Assembly: GCA_013368315.1 (NCBI GenBank)
Contig: JAACJM010000035.1
Location: 62,001-126,000 of the forward strand
DNA: 64,000 nucleotides
Direction: 5' to 3'
Source of the DNA: Tetrapyrgos nigripes
Lineage: Eukaryota > Basidiomycota > Agaricomycetes > Agaricales > Campanellaceae
How positions within the stretch are numbered: position 1 is the first letter of the stretch; the number at the start of each line of letters is the position of its first letter. Below, one piece after another: positions 34,405-44,563 of the stretch. The notes below the pieces were generated by a model. It did not search any database. It saw only the letters and a program-made list of their open reading frames with translations, and was not told the DNA's origin. A program made the translations under genes and the position numbers.

Positions 34405-36504
34405 TTGATGTTTGGGAGCACAAACCTCACCTTCGGAACTGTCGAGCCTGCTCCAAATACCTCTTCTCTGTCTACTATGCAGACACCACCTCCAAAAAAT
34501 GTTCCTGGCAGCCAAACGAACAATGGCTTGAGCTTCTCGCCTGTGTTCCACAGTCAGAACATGGGCACACCAGAAAATACCGATGCTGAACATACCATGC
34601 AGCCATTTATGCAGCCCTCTCATTATGTGCGTGTTATGTTTGCACTCTACATTTCCATAAATGACCTATCAGCTTGTTGTCGACAGGGCCAGGGGACAAC
34701 CAATCAAATAGGTTTTCCAATGAGCATGTCGATGAGCATGATGGTATGGGATTGATAGGCGTAAACAATGAACTTGCGCTGACGATCTTGAAAAGCAACA
34801 TCAGGCACCTTCGGGTTTATCATACAATGAGAATGCACCGTTGAACAACTATAACAGGAACATCAATTATAGCTCCCAAGACCTCTTCGTGAGTACTGAA
34901 AAACTTGTTCTCTATGTGAGATGTCAATTAATATTCAAAACACTTCAGACGGTTAACAATTCCCTCACCATACCTCCAGCGGCTCCGACTCATCAGATAT
35001 CGGTGATGATGCAACAGATGCAAACTATGCATAACACCCTTCAGACGACACTCCAGACCCTTACGAAAACCCAGGAGAACTTGGACCGACTCTCTGCGGA
35101 AACAACAAGCCGATTTGAGCAGATTGAAAAGCTTCAGCAAGCATCTGAACCACCTACAAGACTTGGTGGCGCTGAGAGGGAGCCGTCAAGTGGAAAGGTG
35201 AAGAAAGGAAGGCGTAAGGTGCAGAAGAGTGTGATCCGAAATGAATATGAGCAGGAGATAAAGGTGAGTTTTATATTATTTGTCAAACAATCATTTGGGA
35301 TTCTCACCTAGATACCCGTCTAGGTTGCAGTCCGAGAGTTCATGGCTGCCAAAATGGGCGTCAAATACACACCATCAGGGCTCGATAGTATCCCTGATCC
35401 ACTTGAAGTTGAAGATGGCGAAGCACTTCCGGTCAATGATCTTGGTGAAACACTTTTGCGTCCCAATTGGAAACACACTGCTTCTCATCCCATCAATAAG
35501 CAGTTCATCAATGCTGTTGTTCAAGGTCTTGTGGCAAATGAGCAACATTTGGACGAAAATAAGGTATGCAATTTTACATACCTCGCAATAGAAAAGCCGC
35601 TGATGCAGTAAAAGAAACGGTTCTCGTTGATTTCCTCTCAGGAGCAGCGAGAAATGGTCCTAGCCTATTTTCTCAACATCAGGGCTCAATGGAATGAACG
35701 TAACGACCTTGAGAAGATGGAAAAGGCAAAGAGGAATGACAAAGCAGCAAGGGAAAAGCAACGAAGGAAAAGAGTGAGTGTTAGACGTTATACAAAACAT
35801 ATATCATGTCTCACCTTTTTAGATGGCCAATAATTGTCGTCAAGTTGTGGATGAAGTCAAAACAAAACTCGAAGAGGCATTTGGTGCTGGATCTGCAGAT
35901 GGTTTAGGTGACATTATCGACACCGACAATTTCGACTCATGTCACAGTGACATTGGAGAGGCGACGAAGGAGGAATGGGATCAAGCAAAAGCAGCTGCGG
36001 GACTGGCCAATGTGAAGGGGGCACTGGAGGTACGCAGAAAGGAATATCTCAGTATCAAGGCAAGTACACATATCGAGGGTTGCATACCTGTGCGTTCACT
36101 ATCTCATTAACGTCCATGTTTAGATCCAGCGTATTCATCAACTCTTGATGAAAACCCAACGTGACAAGAGAACAAAACAACACCGGGACCGTACAACTGA
36201 CATGTTCAAAGGCCCCAAGGTCAATCACTTTTGAGGTGCCCCAGACCCTAATAAACCTGGTCTCACAAAAGCATTCATCAATCCAAAATGGGAAGACAAG
36301 TATCGGAAGACAGCTGCTGATAGTCTTCACTTCCGTGATGACGACCAGGAGTGTCGTGTTCTTTCCCTTGAGATACCGGACAGTATGTTTGATCAGGAGG
36401 ATTTGGATTGGCTTGCTGATGACAAAGACGACGAAGACGACAATGAGAAGGAGAACAACAGTACCGATGCTACAGTCAGTACTCAGCCTGCTATCACAAC
36501 TTAA
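34405..36504 (+). CDS. CACTA accessory gene (TnpA-like position), unknown protein
   Basis: A multi-exon gene starting at MMFGSTNLTFGTVEP (34405; the in-phase second Met is also possible). After a Ser/Thr/Pro/Gln-rich N terminus come a predicted coiled-coil stretch (MMQQMQTMHNTLQTTLQTLTK near 35008), a basic KVKKGRRKVQKS, then VREFMAAKMGVKYTPSGLDS near 35333, EALPVNDLGETLLRPNWKHT, and a Lys/Arg-rich QWNERNDLEKMEKAKRND. It ends with an Asp/Glu-rich tail (DDKDDEDDNEKEN). A TGA within VNHF/GAPDPNK near 36230 may be a further intron boundary or a break. Orientation opposite to the transposase with convergent 3' ends suggests the DNA-binding partner of CACTA transposases. That role is inferred from position only. 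Confidence 0.6.
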
Positions 36505-36564
36505 TATTGTCGCCCATCCTGTAAATTTTATTTAGAATATAGTAGGTTAATGCATCGAGATGTT

Positions 36565-39500
36565 ACTGTACCTTGTTGATAGTCACCGTTACCCAAAGCT
36601 TTGCATTGCCGATAGCTAGGTCAGCCAGAACGACATGACTCTTGATCAGGTTTAATGGAATGATGGTCCGGTCCAAGTTGTATTCCTGATGTCGCCATAA
36701 TGATGTCTTGAGATTGGCACTGAGGGTAGATCCATGAGTGAGCACCTTGCAAACTATAAAGGATACAGTACTTGACAAACCTCTGAGCCCAGTCCAATTG
36801 CGGTGCTTCATCGGCACCACATGGTACCAACCAAGAGACACGTCCTAAATGATGGACTGTTGATAGTCCTGGCTGGTTGAGAACGATGATATCTGTCAGC
36901 TCGCCCACACGGTAACGTTGAGTATTGGTTAGATCTGCGACTGCAATAAGAGAGTTGATATTGGATGCACTACGACGTGAGGCCTGATAACGTCGATGTC
37001 CGATGATTACATAGTCGAAGAAGACAGCAGTGGGCAAGAGAGGAATTGCAGGACCAGGTGAAGTAAAACTCCGGATAGCAAATGGAAGAGCGTTGGACAA
37101 GTAATGGAATATTTCACTGTAGACCAAGGAATCCATTGTTTTCTCGGTGAAGAGGGCTCCAAGTTGGTAGTCCAGGCCACCTATGAAAGTTTGAGCTAGA
37201 CGGAAACCATACCAATGAAGTGCGCACCGTCCTCTGACGCTTCGTCCAACTCACGCGACAGAGCCTGGACTGTCCCGCGGTCATCAGCTGTAGCCTTGTA
37301 CATAGCAGTGAGGCAGTTTTGAATGACTTGGTGTCCTGCTTGATACCCGGCGGCCATCTGTACCACGTCCAGTGAGATATGTGCTGTACTATTATTATGT
37401 GACGGGGCTTACCACTCTGGACTGCTGGATTGTCCGATGAAATTCTCGGAAGAAAGACACTTCCAATTCACCTCCCGAATGATTGGAGCTGTTATAATTC
37501 TTGAGTACCTTGTTAATTCTCTCAAAAAGAAATGTCCAGAATCCGTGAAGTGGACCAAAGTCCTCAACACATTCTGTAGTGTGGGTGCAGTAATGATGGT
37601 TTGGCTTGATGGCAGTTGGACCATAGAGCTGAAGACGATACTAGTCAGTCAAGGTTTGGGCAAGATGGCTGTGCTGTACATACGTGGAGTAATTCCATGC
37701 AATAAGAACGGAGGAGGGTGTCGGCTTCCTGTGCGTCCTCTTTCGTCAATTGATATGCCAATAGGATCTTGAGAGCAGCAGAAAGCTTGAAAAAGTTCTG
37801 AGGATCATCGGGGTGTAGGTTTAGCTGCCTTTGACTATCGTCTTCTTCGCCCGCTTCACTTTCTGCTGGGAGTTGAAAGTCTGCTGAGAAATCATTGTCG
37901 CCGCGCGGCTCCTCCTCTTGACGTGCTGCTTCAAAAAATTCCTGAATGCTTCTCAGTATGGGCTTCAAAATCCACAAGGATCCTCACCTCAGCCTGTCTT
38001 GTTCGCTTATGTTTACGGCCAGTCCGACATGGAGGATTTGCTGCACGTTCTGCTTCCTGACGAGCTCTTCTGGCTGCTGCAGCAGCTTTGCGAGCTTGTA
38101 CAGCGGCTTCAAAATCTCCCAGTCGACGAAGACGAATTTGTTCAGCTGCATTCTTGTCAGCAGCGGTACCGAATTCTTGCCAGATTTGAGGTATCTGTCC
38201 AAGGATACAATATGTGTCAGTGGGTTACGCAAGTATCTTTATAGATCATACCGCAATGGGACAAACAACGGTTGCTGCTATCAACCACTGATCAGCGGTC
38301 AGGGAACCGCCAGCTGGTTGTCCCATGAGTGTTGGCAATCTTCCTAGGTACGAGGGTATTTTTATCTATGTTTGTTAGTATCATGCATATTGATAGCATT
38401 GTGAAACATACCTGAGATAAAATGTCATGAAAGCGCTTCAGCTCCTGTGTCTTTCTGAGGACTTTGAAGAGAATCCAAATACTATAGAAATGATTCTTGA
38501 CGAGCCCTTGATAATAGTTAGGATCAGAGGTGACGAAAGACATTGAAAGAGAGAGACTTGCCCAGTAGTAAATTGTGCATAGGGTCAATAACGATCATCC
38601 GGACACAATCAAAGTATGGGAGACGGTTTAATTCAGACCAACGTGCAGCATGTTGTTTGACGAAATCTTCTCGAGCCTTCTTGGTGTCAAGGTTTGAATA
38701 CTGGTGTCCATGGGCAGCATGTTGTCGATGGGTCCTCGGCATAAACGCTACAGTGGCGAAGCAGAGATATCAGATATACATATTATAAATGACAGAAAAA
38801 GATCGACCTGACCATTTTTCTGGAACGCAGCTGCTGTTGCTTTCTCAGAAAGCTTGATCCAACAGCGGGTGCAGAAGAAGGTATGGCTGTGAGAACCAAA
38901 ACCACCAAGTTTGTGTGCGGCAGGTTTGTCACATATGACACAAATGAGGATGACTCGCACCAGACGGCCAAAGGGGAACTTGTTTGTTTTGACTATAAAG
39001 CCATGCCTCCACAAACGAAGTAGTTCATTGACGAGTATATGTAAGAAGAATTGAACCTGTTCACAGTCTTGCTCCTTTGGCCCAGGAAGGATTCCCCATA
39101 ATAAAATATTTGAGGTACGATACCTGTTTGGTGAAGTCAGCCCAGTAAAAAAGATAGACTGGATCACAACAGAACATACCGCAGATGAGGAGGAAGATTG
39201 ATGATATTGAGGGACATTGGACCGGAAGTATGAGAAGGCGAAATCATACTACGAAGATACGAGAACCTTCGAACATATGAGCTTACATGTTGGGTTAATG
39301 CAAAAAAAGACTCACCAGTCAACTCCGAGACTCAGCCCAATCCGCAATTCATTGTGAGGAGGTGGATTCTCAAAGAAGCACCGTCCATCAGGGCCAGGTA
39401 TAGTCTGGCATACCTTGCCATCAAAGTTGTCGGTGTAAACACCTGGAGAACGGGGCTTATTGCGCCAAGAGTCCAGGACTTCTTCTACCTCGGGTACAGA

Positions 39501-40463
39501 AAGGATTTCACGAAGTTGTATCTCAACGCTTTTCATTGCAAACTGCACCCGCGGTCTGTGGGAAGTGGTACCTGGTTTTGCGCGCTTGTCTCGGACTGCT
39601 CGCGTCTTGAAGAGATGGGGATTGCCAGGACATTGATGGCAGCGGTGGTGAGGAGAAGTTGATGATGGATGTGGCTCCAAGCACTCTGGACAACATGGAA
39701 GAATTTGAAAGTTAGGCTCTATGCCGAGATGGGAAAGGACGGTCTTCAAGGTGACAGAGGGAGTAAACAAGGGGTCCTGTGCTGCACCGAGGGTTTGAAT
39801 AATCTGGAACACAACCACTAGGACAACGTTACATGCCGCGAAGGGAAGTTTGCAGTATGTGTGCAGCCACGAGACGAGGAGATAGAGAAGGAATATTGGC
39901 GCTGGTGTGTTAGTAGCGTCGATAGAGCCGAATGAAGCTGGAAAGATATCGTCATCGCCGTCGTTGTGAGTATACTGGAATGGATCGGAGAAGTTGCCAT
40001 TGGGTTCGACTGGATCTCCAACCTCGATAGCAAATGCCCCAGTGCCTGCACTGGAAGCGGGCATAGGTGGCACCTCCAAGTCCACGTTGTCCTCCTCCTC
40101 ATCCACGTCGTTCCAAACGTCACCAATATCCTCATTGCTACTAGCTCCTGCGTGCAAAGGTGGTTCTGTAGATGTCTGAGAAGACGCGGTAGGAATAGTT
40201 GATGTATCCTCTACCTGCTCCGAGAACGAATCTACAATACGAAAATCGTCTTCGAAGATATGCTGAAAAGGCTCCAATTGACTGTTTGTCACTTGGGACG
40301 GCTGCAAAATTCGGGAAGAAGCAGGAGGAATGGGAGTTGCAGCGGAGGTTTTCGATAAACGATGTTTCAAGTCTTGCCTGTCATGATAGCTTCTGGTCTT
40401 TCTGGGTATTTTCCGGCCATTGCAATTGAACGTCGTGCAGTTGCATGCAATGAGGTTGACCAT
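36565..40463 (-). CDS. tnp2-type CACTA transposase
   Basis: Starts MVNLIACNCTTFNCNGRK at 40463. Exon segments in order are a Pro/Ser-rich linker, a Cys cluster (CPECLEP...CHQCPG) near 39690-39640, ELRIGLSLGVDW near 39330, GPMSLNIINLPPHLR near 39205, YRTSNILLWGILPGPKEQDC near 39120, CVICDKPAAHKLGGF with SHTFFCTRCW near 38930, and YFDCVRMIVIDPMHNLLLG near 38590. The C-terminal exons include FGPLHGFWTFLFER and NHSGGELEVSFFREF near 37530. These are the tnp2/Transposase_21 family signatures, with VDW and CDK/DPMH as likely catalytic acidic positions. About ten short introns are needed. I did not verify every junction, so activity is undecided. Confidence 0.82.
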
Positions 40464-40634
40464 CTGTTTCTAACATGTCAGGAATGAACGGATCCAACAT
40501 CAAAAGGAACATCTACCGTGCAATCGCTTGAAGTTGGAAGTTTGGGTGTTTTCCTCTACCAGAACAGAAGCGGTCGTGTAGAAGAGTTGGAACAACACAT
40601 GACCGTTGTTGAAGAAGTGAACGATGTGGAGGTG

Positions 40635-40667
40635 TCTGGCTACGCCTGCGTACGAGGCGTAGCCAGA
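40635..40667. promoter_or_regulatory. 12-bp perfect hairpin upstream of the CACTA transposase
   Basis: TCTGGCTACGCC at 40635-40646 is matched by its inverted copy at 40656-40667 with a 9-nt loop, about 170 bp upstream of the transposase start. The core GGCTAC also recurs near both element ends (for example near 33855, 42310 and 42370), as expected for transposase-binding subterminal repeats. Confidence 0.6.
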
Positions 40668-40762
40668 ACATAGCTTGACGAACAAGTGAAATTACGCGTC
40701 CAAAATGGGTAACTTTAAACTCAGACCTGCGGCCTGCCAAATTTGCCAGCTATACACTTCAC

Positions 40763-41100
40763 CACTGAACTGCGAGCCAACGCCTGAAAACGGTGTCAAA
40801 CTAAATACATATCGACATACTAGACACTATAGAGGCTACATGACAAGAGTATCATGGATCCATTTCATCTCCCCCGGTCTCTACAGAGTAAAGAAAACAT
40901 GAGTTCATACAAATAAAAACCTCAACTTCAACACTGAATTGCGAGCCAACACCTGAAAACGGTGTCAAACTAAGTACATATCGACATACTAGACACTATA
41001 GAGGCTACATGACAAGAGTATCATGTATCCGTTTCATCTCCCCCAGTCGCTACAGAGTAAAGAAAACACGAGTTCACACAAATAAAAACCTCAACTTCAA
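40763..41100. repeat. 169-bp direct tandem repeat inside the CACTA element
   Basis: Two nearly identical units, 40763-40931 and 40932-41100, each start with CACTGAA(C/T)TGCGAGCC. A third start (CACTGAATTTTAGC) at 41101 runs into the 3' end of the neighbouring gene. The unit starts with CACTG, like the element termini. Confidence 0.88.
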
Positions 41101-41109
41101 CACTGAATT

Positions 41110-42149
41110 TTAGCAGGCATCCATGTCCATTCCCTCTTCTTCGGCCTCTCCACTTAAGTACTCTTCTCCTGAGGCACAGCTTTCATCAGTGGAAACCCTG
41201 GAAACTGAGCTTGCAGGGGAGTTGAAAAAATGAGCACGACGGGCGTGTCTCTTGAAAGAGCTCTGGTTGGAGCGCAGATTTGTTGGAAAGGGGCGCTGAA
41301 GAGGGGTTGCGGTAGGGTGTTTAAATGGAATGGGACAGGGTAGCGGTTGCGCCAAAGCCTGTGCGCGATTGGAGTGCTTCTGCAGGGTGTCGGACACGAT
41401 CTGCAAACCCAGAACTGAGGACTGAGCCGAAACGGATAATAAAAGAAACGACTCACCGAATTAGCTTGCGCCCACAGAAGTAACGCATCCGAGAGACCCT
41501 ATATGAGCAGATTAATAATGAAAAGAGAATGACAATCTAGATACACACCTCTTCCCTGTTTTCGGGGCTCATTGCAAGACCTGCCAGGAAATCACATATC
41601 CCAAGACGAGGCTGTTTGAAATCCCTCGTCTCCCCAACATCCATAGCTCGACACCAGTCGGGAACATAAGGGTCCATCTTGACGTTGCTTGGATTTGGGT
41701 ATGAAACGCGTTGCAGGATGGCAGGTGGGCTGCGTCGAATGTACCTGTCTGTTGCTTTCGATGGGATAGAGACTGTGAGATAGAGAATAAAACGGTCTTC
41801 TTCGTCATAGTCCAAGAAGGGGTCGTCGGGTTCACTGACTCGCAGGCGGCCCTAAAACAGGCCAAGTATATAAATAAGTTGAAAGAAGAACAATTATCAG
41901 GGCACATACTGTTTTGAAGACCTTCTCTATGGTGCAATCCACTTGCTCGTCCTGACCTCGCGGCAAAGCCAGGCGTAAGTCGTTGTCTTTCCTCCAATGG
42001 TGCACGTTGGCGTTAATCCAGTTATCTAATCTGGATGCTTGTTGACCCCTATACGCTAATTGGAGTCCTCCAAGACTGGTTTTGGCCACGCCAAAGGGGT
42101 TCCGCGGTCCATGAAGAGCTGGAGAAACGGGAGAAGACGGCATCAGCAA
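41110..42149 (-). CDS. Third CACTA-borne gene, unknown protein
   Basis: Starts MLMPSSPVSPALHGPRNPFG at 42149. The first exon continues through GQQASRLDNWINANVHHWRK and IEKVFKT. After an intron comes GRLRVSEPDDPFLDYDEED with SIPSKATDRYIRRSPPAIL and VPDWCRAMDVGETRDFKQP. A short exon follows (GLSDALLLWAQANS), and the last exon starts IVSDTLQKHSNRA and ends with an acidic EEYLSGEAEEEGMDMDAC at 41110. Introns are about 50 nt with GT/AG. I do not recognise the family. Position between the tandem repeat and the right terminus makes it part of the transposon. Confidence 0.6.
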
Positions 42150-42488
42150 TGGACTTCAAAGAAATCAAGACAAAAACTCGGCTCACTATAAACGAGAAGG
42201 TCAACAAGTAGTCACAGCGTAGCAAGATGAGGCCAGAACGTAGTCAAATAGAGCTACAAGCACGGACACGAATGGAACAACCACCAGTAGACGGGATGTG
42301 ATCAAGACGCGGCTACTAGTCAGCTACGTCACACGAGAATTTGGCTACTGCGTTACTACAGATTGGATTTGGCTACGTCCTACATACACTCGCGCTACAT
42401 ATATCTCGTTCTTATGTTATGACTATGCTGACTACACCTTGTCGTCAGGTCTTGCTACACCTTGACCATCCTAGCCGGAAACGCAGTG

Positions 42489-43217
42489 AATAGGAGTTGG
42501 ATCTGTCCGAGGTGGTAAGTCAAAAGCTGGTTCCATCCCTGCCTCCACACACTGATCATTGACTCAGTGCTGCAGCTCGTCCAACGTGAGTCCACCTGAT
42601 TCATGAGCCTTCTTCCCCAACATCGTGAGTGAGACACACTTGACTTGGCTTGGATCTACCCGCTTGATGATGTCTGCTGCTAACATCTCGTCGATTTTAC
42701 AGTGAAGGTATTCTCGCTGAGGAGGTGTAAGGTGACGTTGTTTGATGGTGCGGCTGAAGGTTTGGCCTTCCGGTATGTGCAGTTTATGTGTGGCTCCATC
42801 GACTTTCTCCACCTCGCTAACCGATAAAGCAAAACAGTCTGCAAATTCCTTCAACAACGTTTCCACCTCATCTCGCTGCTCCCTCGTTAGGTCGTCCCTG
42901 ATCTCCAGAACATCCAGGACCGCGTTGACTCGTGCTAGTTTGAATGGATCAGTTTTGCGGGTGAAGATATTTGGATCGTTTGGCAGTTCTTCGGTGGGAA
43001 TCTCAGTGCCTGCATCAAGCTCTTGCTCTGGAATATCGACCTCTACCACATTAACTGGGTGAGTATCATGGTCTGGAATAGGGACATCATTAACATGTTT
43101 GTTGACAGGTGACGACGATTCAGAGTGGAAAACTCCCCTGGAGGGGGATGCGTGACTTCCCCCCAGTGAGTTTGCACGCTCGCCCTTTCGGGACTTGGAA
43201 CTCCACCGCATCACCAA
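42489..43217 (-). pseudogene. Ty3/gypsy pol, upstream part
   Basis: Reads MVMRWSSKSRKGERANSLGG at 43217, an acidic linker, LTREQRDEVETLLKEFADCF, then the RT approach region HKLHIPEGQTFSRTIKQRHL, REYLHCKIDEMLAADIIKRV and PSQVKCVSLTMLGKKA. A TGA follows LTLDELQH near 42565. The frame then resumes (VNDQCVEAGMEPAFDLPPR) to the CACTA insertion point. Continuation is at 33757. No gag or protease was found, so the 5' end of the retroelement is missing or unrecognisable. Confidence 0.85.
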
Positions 43218-44563
43218 AAGCCCAGATACATCTAGATACCTTTATTAGTGCCCAATGCCTGTAAATGAGGATGCCACATGACTAGGCCTTTATGTGACAC
43301 TCTAAGATTGCGAGGACCAAAATGATAGATGGGCTTTAGATACATTAATTGAGTACTTGTCTTGAGAAGCTCTGGAATGATTGAAAGCAATGTAAAGACT
43401 ATCAACGACTACACACCTGATGAAGCTCCAAAATAATTCATGACTACTTCCATGGTCCTAACAAATTGCTTACTGTGTCATAGCTATGAAGAGTGTAGAG
43501 CTGTCTACAGTTGATCAACAGTTGTTCACTTTGTCAAGCCTGCAAATGATTGAGTGCCCTCCAAAGATCGACAAGGATGTTTGGGTGGTTGAGCCTGCAA
43601 AAGGATTTAGAGCCATTCAAAGGTTGCAAAGGATTTGAAGCCAGTTAAAGGCTGGCAAGGATTCAGAGCCATTCAAAGGTTACAAAGGATTTGAAGCCAG
43701 TCAAAGGTCGGCAAGGATTTACGGTCATCTAGAGGTCAACGAGGATTTAGAGCCACTCAAAAGTCAGCAAGGATTTTTCACCTTTTCAAATGTCCAAATG
43801 ATCTTGTAAGTCTTGAAGCTATAAGAGTGTTTTGCGGTTAGTGAAGGGGTGATAGGATCATGACCATTTCAGTTCTCCATCAGGATTTGTCACCTTAAAA
43901 GAGACATCAGGCCTTGAACATTGTATGGACCATTCAACACATATACAGTCAAAACAATCCATAAATTCATTACAACGAATAGTAATCAATATACAGCAGT
44001 AAGCATAGGGACGACGACAATGGAGCTATGATCCAATAATGAGGACAAGCGATGCTAGAAGAGAGTGATAGGAACAAATGATACAAAGAAGCTTAAGGGA
44101 AAGGGCTAGTGATATAGGCGGATAGCAAAACGAACAGAAGGGAAAAGCGGCGGTGATCCAAGATCAGGCGAGGAGCGTGAGCATCAAGAAAGATATCATG
44201 CGGTAGTACACTATGTAGTACCAGTTGCAGTATTCACTGGCAGAGCGTCGAGTAATGATCATGAGAGAAATACGTCAATCAAAGGCGATAGGACAGGACG
44301 AGTAAAAGAATAAACTCACCGAAGAGAAGAAATGGGAAAGGAAAGAGAGTCGATGAAACAAGCAATCGGGGCAAGGCAAAGAAACCTGGAAACAACATCA
44401 ATGCATATATCAACAGAAGTAGAACGAAGACACTCACTCTAGTCATAAGCAATCAAAAAACCTGAAAGAAAAATTCAACATGTATATTGGTCATGACTTG
44501 GACAGCACTCACTGGGAGCTTTGGAGGAGGAGCCCTTCCACGAGGCTGAGGGAAAGATTAGAA
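43218..44563. other. Non-coding stretch between Ty3 remnant and DUF6698-like gene
   Basis: No supported gene and no recognisable LTR. It holds a 28-bp minisatellite (43603-43770) and A/G-rich sequence from 43980 onward. Confidence 0.5.
43603..43770. repeat. 28-bp minisatellite, six units
   Basis: Six contiguous 28-bp units each start GGATT and have a GCCA(T/C/G)TCAAAG-like centre; a partial unit follows at 43771. Units 1 and 3 resemble each other, as do 2 and 4, so the repeat may have grown as a 56-bp dimer. Confidence 0.9.

Larger units (their letters stand above)
33758..42488. mobile_element. CACTA (En/Spm-type) DNA transposon inserted in Ty3 pol
   Basis: The left end is CACTGCGTTTC at 33758-33768. 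The right end is its exact inverted copy, GAAACGCAGTG, at 42478-42488. Three-bp duplications AAT flank both ends (33755-33757 and 42489-42491). Removing the element with one AAT leaves the Ty3 reading frame continuous across the site (PPRTDPTPI into DMEPPLNKW). The element is 8731 bp long. It carries a tnp2-type transposase on the minus strand, two further genes, subterminal GGCTAC-rich segments at both ends, a CGACGCGACGCGA-type repeat near 34105, and internal tandem repeats. Confidence 0.93.

Noticed and set aside
36565..40463. KDZ-type (Kyakuja/Dileera/Zisupton) transposase, expected near TET/JBP genes.
   Set aside because: The motifs (GVDW, PMSLNIINLPPHLRYR, DPMHNLLLG, CACTG ends, 3-bp duplication) fit tnp2/CACTA. 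No KDZ signature was found in the window.
43603..43770. CRISPR-like array.
   Set aside because: The units are contiguous 28-bp repeats without unique spacers, in a eukaryotic context.
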